Assembly (NCBI GenBank): GCA_016715065.1 | Contig: JADKBN010000017.1 | Coordinates: forward strand, 62,001-126,000 | Length of the DNA stretch: 64,000 nt | Direction of reading: 5' to 3' | From: Fibrobacterota bacterium | GTDB taxonomy: Bacteria; Fibrobacterota; Fibrobacteria; UBA5070 | Part shown: positions 1 through 8,649 of the stretch, one piece after another | Layout: each line of letters opens with the position of its first letter | How positions within the stretch are numbered: position 1 is the stretch's first letter | The notes under the pieces: model-generated | Told to the model about the DNA's origin: nothing | The model's input: only the letters and a program-made list of their open reading frames with translations | Database searches by the model: none | Program-made: the position numbers and the translations under genes

Positions 1-528
1 CACCGCGCCCCCGCTGGCCGGAACGAACGCCTGCACTTCGCTCCAGGGGATGTAGCTGGGCAGGAGTTTTCCAGGAAACATCTTCCTGGCCAACAGCTCG
101 GTCCCCAAGCGCCGCAGCAGCGCGGCGAAGCTGATGTCCACGGCGACCAGGAACAGGCCATCGCGCACATGGGCCAGACGCACGTCGTTGACCCGCACCA
201 CTTTGGCGCCATCCAGATCCACGATCTGTCGATCGAGGATGTGTTTGCGGATCTGGATGAGGTCGTCGGTCCCGGACTGGAAGGGACTGCCCTCGGACGT
301 GGAGCGCAATGTGTATTTGCCCGAGACGATTTTGTGAAGCTCGAGGTCTTCCCAAGGGATGCAATGGACTTCGCCGTGAAGCTTGACCGTGACGCAGAGA
401 ACGCGCGGGGTTTCACCGGTGGTTGCCCACACTTCGCGAAGCTTGACCTTGGAGCTGTCAGGGAGCTCCAGCGGGGTTTCCAGGAGGTAGCTTAGGAAGT
501 AGCTCCGGGTTCCGAACGTCGCGGCCAT
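1..528 (-). CDS. PRC-barrel / MgtE-like N-terminal protein, 3' end cut off by the window
   Basis: The minus-strand frame is open from an ATG at 528 to the window edge (176 codons, no stop), with a GGAGGG ribosome site 6 nt upstream. Near the middle it reads IVDLDGAKVVRVNDVRLAHV, the PRC-barrel-like signature seen in the N-terminal part of MgtE/CBS-domain magnesium-transporter relatives, followed by LFLVAVDISFAALLRRLG. The C-terminal part that would show MgtE-N, CBS or membrane domains lies outside the window. Transport of a divalent cation is therefore a family-based suggestion. The plus-strand ORFs over this stretch are shadows. Confidence 0.7.
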   Translation of the reverse strand, partial: MAATFGTRSYFLSYLLETPLELPDSSKVKLREVWATTGETPRVLCVTVKLHGEVHCIPWEDLELHKIVSGKYTLRSTSEGSPFQSGTDDLIQIRKHILDRQIVDLDGAKVVRVNDVRLAHVRDGLFLVAVDISFAALLRRLGTELLARKMFPGKLLPSYIPWSEVQAFVPASGGAV

Positions 529-652
529 CTGGAACCCTCCATGATCATCGTCTCCCTAAAAGCCAAGCTTCGAACCGAACCCGCTTCGGGCCGAAGTCGG
601 TGCAATGTAACCCCGCCGTGGGGATGGAGTCAACGAAGATTCGTGATCTGCA

Positions 653-1873
653 TCAGAAGGGAAACGATTTCCCGATGCTTGCCTGAACGCGCAAAAGCCG
701 GATTCCCTGGGCTAGGTCCGCATCGCCGTAACGCATGGGAGTCGAATAGCTGGAAAACTCCAGCGGATCGAACATCGATTCCCCGCCCGTAGTGGTCTGA
801 ACGGGCAGATAAAAACTGGTCAAGGACAATTCCGAGCGTACCAACAGGTGCCATCCAGGTTTGAAGGTCCAGCCGATTTCCGCGACCGCATCCCAGAATG
901 GCTCGAAGGCGAATTTGTTGGAAGTGGCTTTTCCGCCGGAGGTGGCGGAAGTCGGATCCAACTGGCGCGAGGGCAATTCGAAGTTCGATTCCTTGCCGTC
1001 GGGTGTCCGGAGACGGCGCTGGATGGTCTGCTCGATCTCTCCCTCCAGCGGATAGTTCCAGGTTCCTCCGATGGCCAAGGTGAACCCGGATGTTCCTGTG
1101 AATCCGATCAGGAGCGAGGCTTGGACCGTCTGCAGGCTTAGGTTGCTTTTCCAGGAGCGCATTTCGTGGAAGGCGTCGGCGGAGCTGTCCCAGATGCATT
1201 GCGCTGAAAAGTCGTTGGATTGGACCCCGGATTCCACCGAGGTCCAAAGAGAGCGGGTCCACCACCGGGAGATCCGCACGGCGCCCCCAAGGCTGGTGTT
1301 GGCGGATGCCTCCTTGTCCCAAGCGGCGGAACTGGCGAGTTCCTCGCCCAGGAAGGGAATCGTCGCGCCTCCCCGGGCGGAGAGGGACAGCGACCAGCGC
1401 TTGCGGAACTCTCCGCTGTTGGCCAGCCGGTCGGCGATCAGCGGCACGAGGTCGGTGCTGGTCTCCTCCAGGTTCCCTGCGCCGGATTCTGTCACAGACA
1501 GGAGGATCTCTCCGGTCTGTACGTCGATCATCCGTGCACTCAATGCGAATTGGGTACCCACCCGCCCCAAGTCTCCCACGACGATGCGGTCGACCGAAAG
1601 CAGCTTGCCCAGTTCCACATCGCACTCGGACTTGTCGCATGCGCCGCTTTTCTGGAATCCCTGCTCGGCCAGGATCTTGTCCATCTGCGTGCGTTCCATG
1701 ACCCGAAACGCGCCCGAGCGGACCAGCTCCGAAGCCAAGTGCGAATTGATGGCCTCGACGGTCCCGGCCTCGATTCCGGGGGCTTTGAGGTTCATCACGG
1801 CCAGATACGGAAGCCTTTCCGGGGCCGCCGGGGCAAATCCAAGCAGGCAGAGAATGGTCGCCGAAAAAGACAT
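653..1873 (-). CDS. CsgG-like domain protein with beta-rich C-terminal half
   Basis: This is a 406-residue secreted or envelope protein. I chose the ATG at 1873 because it gives a hydrophobic leader (MSFSATILCLLGFAPAAP); an upstream extension has no leader character. Residues ~15-165 resemble the CsgG/LpoB fold: AVMNLKAPGIEAGTVEAINS, then MERTQMDKILAEQGFQ and a Cys pair, then GDLGRVGTQFALSARMIDVQ. CsgG-like domains occur in outer-membrane secretion or assembly lipoproteins. The remaining ~240 residues are rich in aromatic and small residues and end GKSFPF, as in outer-membrane beta-barrels. No lipobox is visible. It is divergent from the HtrA gene. Its substrate is unknown. Confidence 0.72.
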   Translation of the reverse strand: MSFSATILCLLGFAPAAPERLPYLAVMNLKAPGIEAGTVEAINSHLASELVRSGAFRVMERTQMDKILAEQGFQKSGACDKSECDVELGKLLSVDRIVVGDLGRVGTQFALSARMIDVQTGEILLSVTESGAGNLEETSTDLVPLIADRLANSGEFRKRWSLSLSARGGATIPFLGEELASSAAWDKEASANTSLGGAVRISRWWTRSLWTSVESGVQSNDFSAQCIWDSSADAFHEMRSWKSNLSLQTVQASLLIGFTGTSGFTLAIGGTWNYPLEGEIEQTIQRRLRTPDGKESNFELPSRQLDPTSATSGGKATSNKFAFEPFWDAVAEIGWTFKPGWHLLVRSELSLTSFYLPVQTTTGGESMFDPLEFSSYSTPMRYGDADLAQGIRLLRVQASIGKSFPF

Positions 1874-2057
1874 GGATTCCAAGGAATGAATGGAATGGGA
1901 GTGGAAGGGCTTTCGGCAAAGATAGACCAGATCGGCGCGTGCGGGGGAGTGGTTGGTCGGCAGCAACGACTCGTATAGATTAATCGCCCACGTCGTGCAC
2001 GTGCTGGTTCCTCCTCGTCACAGAAACGGATCGATTCGCTTCGGAAGGGAGTCTCTC

Positions 2058-3560
2058 ATGCGTCTGGTCAAACTTCTCTCGGTGTCTTTCCTGGTTTTGG
2101 CCGTCTCCGCCTCGTGCGCCGACAAATCCGCCAAGCCGGATCGCTCCAGTCTCCGCTTGGGCAACGGGCCTTCGGTCCCGAAGGTCTCCGAGGTGGCCTT
2201 GGCGTTGTCGGACGCTTTTGCCGACGTGGTGGACCACGTGGAGCCGGTGGTGGTGAGCGTGTACACCTCCAAGACCGTGACCGTGCAGGGAGGCGCAGCG
2301 ATGCCCTTTCCGTTTTTCTTTGGATTCCCCGGCGAGATGGAGGGCGTCCCCGCCCCGCAGGAGCGGCACAAGCAGGAGGGCGGGGGATCGGGATTCATCA
2401 TCGACGATCGCGGCTACATCCTGACCAACGCCCACGTGGTGAAGGACCAGGACGAGATCAAGGTGGAGCTCTACGACCGATTGCGCTTCGATGCCACGGT
2501 GGTGGGCGTGGACGAGAAGGCCGACGTCGCCGTGTTGAAGATCGAGCCGGGCAAGACCAAGCTCCAGGCGGCCGCCTTCGGGAATTCCGACCAGGTCCGG
2601 ATCGGTCAGTGGGTGCTGGCCTTGGGGAACCCCTACATGTTCAAGAACACCGTCACGGCAGGAATTGTCTCGGCCAAGGGGCGAAACGAGATGCAGGGCG
2701 AGGGCTACGCCGACCACATCCAGACGGACGCCGCGGTCAATCCCGGCAACTCCGGCGGCCCGTTGGTCAACCTGAAGGGAGAGGTGATCGGGATCAATTC
2801 GAGCATCTGGAGCCGCTCGGGCGGATACCAGGGAATTTCGTTCGCCATCCCCATCAACATGGCGCGTCGCATCGCCGAGGACCTCATCTGCGATGGAACG
2901 GTTTCGCGTGGCTGGTTGGGATTGGTGATCGAAGATGTCGATCCAGAGTTGGCCGAGGCGTTGCGCCTGCCCAGCCGCGACGGGGCCAAGGTGGTGCAAG
3001 TGGCGCCGGGATCGCCCTCCCAGACCGCTGGCGTGAAATCCGGTGACGTGGTCTTGAAGGTGGGGGATGTCGTCGTGCGCGGTTCGGCGGATCTGCGCAA
3101 CCGCGTGGCTTCCGAACGGCCGGGAACCAAGGTGCGGCTGCGGATCTTGCGCGACGGCAAGGAGCTGGACGTGGATGTGGTGCTGGGGCGCGTGGGGGGC
3201 GAGTTGGAATCCATGCCCCTGGAAGCGGCCGACGGAACCTTCCAGCTACCGCGCCTGGGGCTGCGTCTGGGCGAACTGGACCAGAAAATCCGCACCGAGA
3301 ACGGTCTGCCCGCGGGAGTCTCCGGAGCCTCGATCGTGGCCGTGGTGCCGGGATCGCCGGCCCATGAAAAAGGGCTTCGCGCGGGGATGATCCTGGTGGA
3401 GATCCTGGACGCCGGACGGAATTCTACCATGGTGAAATCGGCCTCGGCCGCCTCCGCTCGCTTGGGGCAGGTCAAGCCGGGCGAAATCGTGGCTTTGAAG
3501 GTGGTCAGCAAGGAACAGGTCCGGCTGATCGGGTTGCGTGCACGGGAGGACAAAAAATGA
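2058..3560 (+). CDS. HtrA/DegP-family periplasmic serine protease, two PDZ domains
   Basis: This 500-residue trypsin-like protease degrades or refolds misfolded envelope proteins. The ATG at 2058 starts a leader ending VSASC-ADK (Cys20), so the protein may be a lipoprotein, although the lipobox lacks the usual Leu at -3. The catalytic triad is visible as His126 (ILTNAHVV), Asp156 (KADVAVLKIE) and Ser232 (NPGNSGGPLVN). PDZ1 spans about residues 290-385 and PDZ2 about 400-495, with the linker typical of DegP. The LA-loop region carries a Met/Phe/Pro-rich stretch. It overlaps the next lipoprotein gene by ATGA, so the two are probably cotranslated. Whether it is DegP, DegQ or MucD in role cannot be told. 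Confidence 0.93.
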   Translation: MRLVKLLSVSFLVLAVSASCADKSAKPDRSSLRLGNGPSVPKVSEVALALSDAFADVVDHVEPVVVSVYTSKTVTVQGGAAMPFPFFFGFPGEMEGVPAPQERHKQEGGGSGFIIDDRGYILTNAHVVKDQDEIKVELYDRLRFDATVVGVDEKADVAVLKIEPGKTKLQAAAFGNSDQVRIGQWVLALGNPYMFKNTVTAGIVSAKGRNEMQGEGYADHIQTDAAVNPGNSGGPLVNLKGEVIGINSSIWSRSGGYQGISFAIPINMARRIAEDLICDGTVSRGWLGLVIEDVDPELAEALRLPSRDGAKVVQVAPGSPSQTAGVKSGDVVLKVGDVVVRGSADLRNRVASERPGTKVRLRILRDGKELDVDVVLGRVGGELESMPLEAADGTFQLPRLGLRLGELDQKIRTENGLPAGVSGASIVAVVPGSPAHEKGLRAGMILVEILDAGRNSTMVKSASAASARLGQVKPGEIVALKVVSKEQVRLIGLRAREDKK

Positions 3561-3940
3561 AGTTCAATGTCGGATCGCTGGTGGTTCTGGTCGGGTTCTC
3601 GCTGCTGGCCGCTTGCGGCGCCAGCAGCCAGCGGGGCGAGGGCTGCACCAACTGCGTGGCTTGGCAACAAGGGCAGTCCCCGTACATCAAGGAATTGGCG
3701 GCCCAAGACAAGCTCCTGCAAGGATTGTCCGAAGAAATCCGCGACCAGAAGAAGGTCGTGGCTACCGCTCCCCAAGATACCCTGGCCCAACGGAAACTGT
3801 CCGACCTCCAGGCGAAATTCCAACGGGAGGAAGCGGTGAGGCTGGACATCAAGACTTCCGCCGACCGCCAATCGGACAATTTCCGCGCCGATCAGGCGAC
3901 CGGCGCGAACCGCAAACTCGACGGCAAGGACCCTCGCTGA
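3557..3940 (+). CDS. small lipoprotein, coiled-coil
   Basis: This 127-residue protein has a short hydrophobic leader and a good lipobox (SLLAAC, Cys at about residue 20), so it should be lipid-anchored. After a CTNC motif the body is charged and heptad-like (about 50-110, rich in Lys, Gln, Asp, Leu), which suggests a coiled coil. It starts inside the stop codon of the HtrA gene (ATGA) with GGAGG upstream, so it may be a partner or substrate of that protease. I do not recognise a family. Confidence 0.75.
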   Translation: MKFNVGSLVVLVGFSLLAACGASSQRGEGCTNCVAWQQGQSPYIKELAAQDKLLQGLSEEIRDQKKVVATAPQDTLAQRKLSDLQAKFQREEAVRLDIKTSADRQSDNFRADQATGANRKLDGKDPR

Positions 3941-3946
3941 TCGGAT

Positions 3947-3974
3947 GCCACCCTGCAGGCCGCTGCGGGGTGGC
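3947..3974. terminator. bidirectional hairpin between convergent genes
   Basis: Arms GCCACCCTGCAG and CTGCGGGGTGGC pair over 12 positions (one G-U) around a GCCG loop. It sits between two convergent genes and abuts the stop codon of the minus-strand gene. It lacks a long U-tract. It shares GCTGCGGGGTGGCTYATC with the hairpin at 13224-13243. Confidence 0.6.
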
Positions 3975-4550
3975 TCATCGCCCCTGGCTGGGAAACCGGC
4001 ACAGACCCTGGATGGAATCGGAAGGACGCGTGGAGCGGGTGGGCAGGCACATGCGGTCGTCGCCGGGATAGCTCCAGAGGGAGCGGCTGGACACCGTGTG
4101 GCTTTCCGGACCGCCTTCCTTGCGAACCAGATCCCAGCTTCGCCAGCGAACCCCGACCACATCGGTCCAAAATTCGCCGTGTTTGGTCGCGCATCCCGAA
4201 TCGAAGGCCAGAAAAAGCACGATGCCGGAATCCGGGGTTTGCAGACAGCCCCATTTCCAACCAGAATCGATTCCGCTTGCGCGAATCGGCCATCCGGATT
4301 GGTCGGAGGCGAATTTCACGGGATCGGTCATCGCTGGTTTTCCCGAGCCGCGATCGCGTTTCAGGAAGCTGTCGGTGGGAATCCGAAAGAGGGAATCGAC
4401 TTTTTTCAGCAAAAGTCCTCGTGCCTGGAGTTCGGCCTCCTTGCGCTCGGCGCAGCCCCGGTGGAGCATGATCAGGAATCCCGCCACCGAAAGGGGAAGG
4501 AACACCAAGCGGATGAAGGGCGACCCACGTTCTCTCATGGAAAGGATCAT
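3975..4550 (-). CDS. hypothetical membrane-anchored protein
   Basis: This 191-residue protein has one N-terminal hydrophobic segment (about residues 11-28, FIRLVFLPLSVAGFLIML) followed by a charged stretch (CAERKEAELQARGLLLKKVD). The soluble domain has four or more Cys and many Trp (GWKWGC, WRSWDLV). It looks like a signal-anchored periplasmic protein. No ribosome site is clear for the ATG at 4550; an in-frame ATG at 4538 is an alternative. Amino-acid composition favours this frame over the two overlapping ones, which read as Arg/Pro/Gly-rich shadows. No family was recognised. Confidence 0.6.
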   Translation of the reverse strand: MILSMRERGSPFIRLVFLPLSVAGFLIMLHRGCAERKEAELQARGLLLKKVDSLFRIPTDSFLKRDRGSGKPAMTDPVKFASDQSGWPIRASGIDSGWKWGCLQTPDSGIVLFLAFDSGCATKHGEFWTDVVGVRWRSWDLVRKEGGPESHTVSSRSLWSYPGDDRMCLPTRSTRPSDSIQGLCRFPSQGR

Positions 4551-4614
4551 AGGATCGCACAGGCACTTCGGTCAAAGGGGATACGTCCCCCGGGGTGCGA
4601 AAGCGGAGTCTGGG

Positions 4615-4983
4615 TTACTTGGTGACGGGGTACCCCGCGGCCTGCCAGGTGCCCATTCCGCCGGAGATGTGCTTGACATCGGAAAATCCCATGGATTTCA
4701 TGCGCGAGAGGGCGGAGCCCGAGCGTCCCCCGGAGCGGCAGTACAACAGGTAGCTGGCCTCCTTGGGCAGGCTCTGGACCTTGCGATCGAACTCGCTACC
4801 TGACACATCGATGTGCTTGGCGCCCGCGATGCGTCCCTGTTTCCATTCGCCTGGGGTGCGGACATCGATCAGCAAGGGTTTTTCCGAGGCCGGTAGGGCA
4901 AGCAGGCGCTTGGCCTCGATGGGTGGGACCAGGGCGGAGGTATCTGGAGTCAGCAGGGAAAGGAGCTTCGAGAAAAACGACAT
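4615..4983 (-). CDS. single-domain rhodanese-like sulfurtransferase
   Basis: This 122-residue protein moves sulfane sulfur through a persulfide on its active-site Cys82, in the loop CRSGGRS. The rhodanese core is clear: PLLIDVRTPGEWKQGRIAGA, then the active-site loop, then MGFSDVKHISGGMGTWQAAG. The ATG at 4983 has GGGAGA upstream; an in-frame extension to 5061 is Pro/Ser-rich and unlikely. A short N-terminal segment (SFFSKLLSLLTP) precedes the domain. It neighbours the remains of an arsenic operon, where rhodaneses sometimes occur, but a link is only suggestive. Confidence 0.9.
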   Translation of the reverse strand: MSFFSKLLSLLTPDTSALVPPIEAKRLLALPASEKPLLIDVRTPGEWKQGRIAGAKHIDVSGSEFDRKVQSLPKEASYLLYCRSGGRSGSALSRMKSMGFSDVKHISGGMGTWQAAGYPVTK

Positions 4984-5116
4984 GGGGTCTCCCGTGGATG
5001 GGCAAGAAGGAAAAACCGGGTTTGGCGAGTTGCTTTGGGTAGGACTGCCTAGGGTGGGCAAAGGTTACACTGGATTTTCAGGCGCGGCCAGAAATGCATT
5101 GCGTAATCTTGCAAAT

Positions 5117-5263
5117 ATGCAAAGAGTGGATCGGGCCATGAAAACACGCTCCGCGAACTTGGTGCTGCTGGCCTCCTTGCTGGCCATCGCGGTGGCGATT
5201 GGGCCTTTGGTGGAGGTTCCCGTGATGGTGGCATTATTGCAAATTTCGACGGGACTTCGATAA
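5117..5263 (+). pseudogene. remnant of Acr3 arsenite efflux pump C-terminus
   Basis: The frame encodes AVAIGPLVEVPVMVAL, matching the IGPLVEVPVM signature of the last membrane helix of Acr3 (ArsB-type arsenite permease, normally about 350 residues). Only about 40 residues remain. The homology ends at VALL, where an AT-richer sequence begins and a TAA soon follows. The upstream part (MKTRSANLVLLASLLA) does not match well. No ribosome site is convincing. I read it as a decayed fragment. A second arsenic-gene fragment lies at 5795-5950 in the same orientation. Confidence 0.6.
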
Positions 5264-5296
5264 AATCATCCATTGACTTCCAGATCAAGGTGTTCC

Positions 5297-5767
5297 ATGT
5301 CTCAAAAAGCAATTTCTCTTCTTCTGATCGCAGGCAGTACTTCTATCCTCTGGGCGAAATCGACCGAGAAACCAAATCGAAAAGAGCTCGCAGGCATAAT
5401 CGAGCAGATCCCTCGACAAGAAGACATCTCTCATTACCGCGCTCTAATTTCACCCGAAAAAAAAACGCCTGTTCTGACAGCTTACGAAAAAGACGCCGAC
5501 CTAAAACAAGCGACGGAGGGTATCGAAAACCTCAAGATCGCAATCCCGAAATTGCGGAATTTACTCATCGTTGGCGCCTCGGTGTTCGACTATCCTGGAC
5601 TTCTATCACGTGGGGTGATTAGTTACGACGAGAATGGCGATATCTATTGCATGTACGTTGGTGCGTATTTCCGAAAACACGAAGGTAGTGGCCCATATGA
5701 TTTCCGCTTATTTTTCGATAGAATGGGAAAGATTACCGCCGTTGAAACCGTGGTATACAAGAATTGA
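5297..5767 (+). CDS. secreted hypothetical protein in AT-richer insert
   Basis: This 156-residue protein has a signal peptide (MSQKAISLLLIAGSTSILWA). The mature part is mixed alpha/beta with a TonB/BON-like feel near the end (GVISYDENGDIYCMYVGAYF, FDRMGKITAVETVVY), but I recognise no family. Base composition is visibly more AT-rich than all neighbours, and the gene sits exactly between two broken arsenic-resistance genes, so it looks acquired. The ATG at 5297 has AAGG 6 nt upstream; an 8-codon extension is possible but lacks a ribosome site. Confidence 0.7.
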   Translation: MSQKAISLLLIAGSTSILWAKSTEKPNRKELAGIIEQIPRQEDISHYRALISPEKKTPVLTAYEKDADLKQATEGIENLKIAIPKLRNLLIVGASVFDYPGLLSRGVISYDENGDIYCMYVGAYFRKHEGSGPYDFRLFFDRMGKITAVETVVYKN

Positions 5768-5794
5768 TTTTTGCATCTGTCGATTTCCGTCTCG

Positions 5795-5950
5795 GGCGAG
5801 CTCGAGCATCTTCCGGTGGTGGATTCCAGCGTGGACATGGTGGTCTCCAGCTGCGTGCTCAACCTTTCTCCCGACAAGCCGCAGGTGTGGCGGGAGATCG
5901 ATCGCGTGCTGAAGCTGGGCGGGCGTGTGGCCATCACCAATTGCGGCTGA
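5795..5950 (+). pseudogene. internal fragment of ArsM arsenite S-adenosylmethyltransferase
   Basis: The frame reads GELEHLPVVDSSVDMVVSSC, then VLNLSPDKPQVWREIDRVLK, then LGGRVAITNCG and a stop. This is the SAM-binding core and the NLSPDK-RVLKPGGR stretch of ArsM (normally about 270 residues); both ends are missing. There is no start codon with a ribosome site. The last codons overlap the 3' end of the convergent TonB-receptor gene, so the break point lies at that gene's end. Confidence 0.65.
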
Positions 5951-8054
5951 TGACAAGGGAAAGATCCCGGCCACTCTGCGGAGCGAAGTAGCGCAGGCGA
6001 TCGGACGGGTCTCGCCATGTCGAATTGGCGAGGTTGGCGCCTCGCACAGAAATACTCCAAGGCTCCCAGGTGGCGAAGGCTTCCATTCCCAACAGCCACG
6101 CCTGCCGGGGTGCGGGGGCGTAGTCGGCCGGGACGGATTCTGTTGGCGGAATCCATTCCACTCGAGGGCCCGCACGGAAGGAGCGCTCCGACTGGCGCAA
6201 CGGAATCCAATCCAGGCCCGCCCGCAGCCTGCCCGAGGGAACGAATGCGATGGGTTGGTCGTCTCCGTCGCGGGCGCGCAGCAGGGACCCGGAGGCCACG
6301 AATTCCATCCACCGGACCAAGACCACCGTGGCCGATAGATCCGCTCCCGAAAGCCAAGCCACGTCGGACACGTAGGAAAAACTCGGAAACGCGCCGCGAA
6401 CCGTCAGGCGGGGGGTCGGGTCCGGGCGCAGGAAAATGAAATCTTGGATGCGGTTGACCCAGACCGATCCATGGATTTGGAGAGATGTGGACACCTTGGA
6501 AAACGAGGCTTGTGCGGTCACCGACTGCTCGGCCCCTAATGTGGAGTCGCCTTTTTCGATGGCCGCCACGCCGTGGTGGAGACCGTCGGCGAAAAGTTCG
6601 ACCGCGCTTGGTGATCTCCATCCCGAGGCCAGGGATGATCGGAGGGTGAGATCCGAGCTCGGGTTCCAACGCCAACCCAAGGCGAAGGAGGGGGAGACCC
6701 ACAGGTTTTCCCAGTGGACCACCCGCTCGCCCAGTCTTCTCCAGATGTCCAGGGATTGCACGTCCGCGCGCGCTCCGGCATCGGCGCTCCATGTTTGGCG
6801 GTGGAGCGACAAAACGCTCCACGCTCCAGCGCTTTGCGACCGGAAGTTGGGCACGAAGGCCCTACCCTGGTATTCGTTCTCCTGGCGCATCCCCTGCGTG
6901 CCGGCTTTCCATTTCCAACTTCCAGTCCATCGCGGATCGGCCTCCAGATCGTAGGTGGCCGTCTCCAACGAGTAGTCCAGTTCCGGCAGGTCCAGGGCGG
7001 CCAGGCGGGAATCGATGGGCCGGTGGAGGTCCCACTCGCGGCGGCGATCGCTCTGCCATCCTCCCAACGCGCTCCACTTCCATCCACCAACATCCGCCAC
7101 CAAGCGCAGACGGCTCACGTCGTGGCGGACTTTCTGGTCGGGTCGGCCCACGTCCCATTTCCAGGCGGCGGTGTCCGGCGGACTTCCCTTGGCCAGGGCC
7201 GTGTGCAGGTCGGAGAGGTTTCCTACATGGGAGCTGGAGAGGATCCCCTGGTGCTGCCAGAACACCGAGTGGGAGGCCTGGATTTCCAGGCTTTCCGACT
7301 TCCTTTCCAGCAGTGCCGACCACGAACCTTCGCGCAAGGCGGTGTTGGGTAGGGTTCCCTCCGCGAAAGATCTGTCGCCGCCCGCGCGCAGGGCGAGCGT
7401 CCCGCCCACGGCCCATCCCTCCATGCGGGGGATCGGACCGGTGAGATGGAGGCTGGATCCCCCGATGGGTCCGTCGGAGCGGACAGTTCCCGTCCATCTC
7501 CCGGAGAATCCCTCGTGGTCGGCGCCGGCGGGATCGATCACAAGCACGCCCCCGATGGCACCCTGGCCGTGGCGCACCGACGATCCCCCTTGGATCACGG
7601 TCAAGCGCTCGGCGCGGGATGGATCGGATTCCACCGCGTGCTCGGCGCCCCACGATTGCCCTTCCAGACGGATTCCGTCTTCCACGACCACCAGACGCTG
7701 CGAATGGAGACCGTTGACCATCGGTTTGGCCACCGTTCCCGTCTTGAGCGATACCACACCTGGAATCCGCTCGAGGGCTTCCGCCAGCGATCCACCTCGA
7801 CTGGAAAGAAGGGCCTCGCCGCTCAGCGCACGCTCGGATTGGCCCACGCTGGACGAGGCGCGTCGCCGTCCCCGCACGGTCACCGTCGTGGCGGGGGCCC
7901 TGGTGGAATCCAGCAGTCGCGGGAGCGGTGCCCTCGCTTCCGGCTGCCAATCCCGGTTGGCATCGAGTGTGGAGTCCGGGAGGGATGATGTGGGGACAGA
8001 ATCCGTCCCGGCTCCGAGGAAGGCCAACGTCGCCAGCGTGATGCATGCGGTCAA
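5934..8054 (-). CDS. TonB-dependent outer-membrane receptor, probably for zinc
   Basis: This 706-residue receptor has a leader (MTACITLATLAFLG), a plug domain at about residues 55-170 (GGSLAEALERIPGVVSLKTG, then GLHSQRLVVVEDGIRLEGQS and VIQGGSSVRHGQGAIGGVLV), and a long beta-barrel ending LSLVISRNW. It imports a ligand across the outer membrane using TonB. The substrate is inferred from context: it follows the HEHE lipoprotein and diverges from znuACB, as in zinc-piracy receptors of the ZnuD type. Its TTG start overlaps the lipoprotein stop (TTGA), with GGAGG 10 nt upstream. BtuB is less likely because the B12 riboswitch is on the other strand and unlinked. Confidence 0.88.
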   Translation of the reverse strand: MTACITLATLAFLGAGTDSVPTSSLPDSTLDANRDWQPEARAPLPRLLDSTRAPATTVTVRGRRRASSSVGQSERALSGEALLSSRGGSLAEALERIPGVVSLKTGTVAKPMVNGLHSQRLVVVEDGIRLEGQSWGAEHAVESDPSRAERLTVIQGGSSVRHGQGAIGGVLVIDPAGADHEGFSGRWTGTVRSDGPIGGSSLHLTGPIPRMEGWAVGGTLALRAGGDRSFAEGTLPNTALREGSWSALLERKSESLEIQASHSVFWQHQGILSSSHVGNLSDLHTALAKGSPPDTAAWKWDVGRPDQKVRHDVSRLRLVADVGGWKWSALGGWQSDRRREWDLHRPIDSRLAALDLPELDYSLETATYDLEADPRWTGSWKWKAGTQGMRQENEYQGRAFVPNFRSQSAGAWSVLSLHRQTWSADAGARADVQSLDIWRRLGERVVHWENLWVSPSFALGWRWNPSSDLTLRSSLASGWRSPSAVELFADGLHHGVAAIEKGDSTLGAEQSVTAQASFSKVSTSLQIHGSVWVNRIQDFIFLRPDPTPRLTVRGAFPSFSYVSDVAWLSGADLSATVVLVRWMEFVASGSLLRARDGDDQPIAFVPSGRLRAGLDWIPLRQSERSFRAGPRVEWIPPTESVPADYAPAPRQAWLLGMEAFATWEPWSISVRGANLANSTWRDPSDRLRYFAPQSGRDLSLVISRNW

Positions 8055-8614
8055 GGAGCTGTGACCTCCAGGGGAAAGGCGACGTCGGCGTCGGTCTCGC
8101 CGTCGGTGATCTTGGACGTGGCGGTCTTGATGCCCGGAAGGTGCCGCAGGTTGATGCGCAGGGAGTCGGTTCCCGTGGCCAGGGTGGTCAAGGTAGCCCT
8201 CAGGCCCAGGAGAAACCCTTTGGAGTCCAGGTCAACGACGGAGGCGTTTAGCTTGCTTCCCGTGGTCCAAAAAATGCGGTGGTCGTCGGATTCGGAGCCG
8301 CCGATCTCCTCGTTGAGATCGTGGATGTCGGAAGGATTGGACTGGTCCAGGAACCGGACGGTGGCATCGTAGACGGCGCCGCTCTTCAATCGGCCCAAGG
8401 CGGGCTGCAAGGGTTTGGCTCCACCGTTGCCGTCGGCATCGAGGAACGTCAGTGTGAGGGTGTCGGAAGCCAGGGCCCGATTGGCGAGCTTGAGCTGGAC
8501 CGTGGTGATGGACTCGTGCTCGTGGTCCTCCACCGGGCTTTCCACCGACGAATCGTCGCAGGACCAGAGAAGGGCGGCGGCGGTCAGGCCGACCAGGGTG
8601 GTTTTGGTTTTCAT
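8051..8614 (-). CDS. HEHE-motif lipoprotein paired with TonB receptor
   Basis: This 187-residue lipoprotein has Cys19 in the lipobox LLWSC. Right after the anchor comes an acidic, His-containing stretch (VEDHEHESIT), then beta-rich sequence with TLTFLDADGNGGAKPL and a C-terminal SLRINLRHLPG region. I recall this layout from FCB-group proteins annotated as type 1 periplasmic-binding-fold, found next to TonB receptors in zinc-responsive loci. It probably sits on the outer membrane and presents metal to the receptor. It is first in a two-gene operon; its promoter region is shared with znuA. Confidence 0.72.
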   Translation of the reverse strand: MKTKTTLVGLTAAALLWSCDDSSVESPVEDHEHESITTVQLKLANRALASDTLTLTFLDADGNGGAKPLQPALGRLKSGAVYDATVRFLDQSNPSDIHDLNEEIGGSESDDHRIFWTTGSKLNASVVDLDSKGFLLGLRATLTTLATGTDSLRINLRHLPGIKTATSKITDGETDADVAFPLEVTAP

Positions 8615-8649
8615 GGGGGACATCCTTTTTGATTGTTGTGGTTTCGATG

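Noticed and set aside
630..1919. 429-codon minus frame parallel to the CsgG-like gene
   Set aside because: Arg/Pro/Gly-rich composition with no domain; the other frame has clear CsgG-like sequence.
1980..2999. Long minus ORF opposite the HtrA gene
   Set aside because: His/Val/Asp-rich antisense shadow of a well-supported protease.
4763..5263. 166-codon plus ORF containing the Acr3 scrap
   Set aside because: Its first two thirds are antisense to the rhodanese gene; only the last ~40 codons resemble Acr3.
5934..8054. TonB receptor as BtuB (B12 uptake)
   Set aside because: It is coupled to a zinc-type lipoprotein and diverges from znuACB; the riboswitch controls only the cbi operon.
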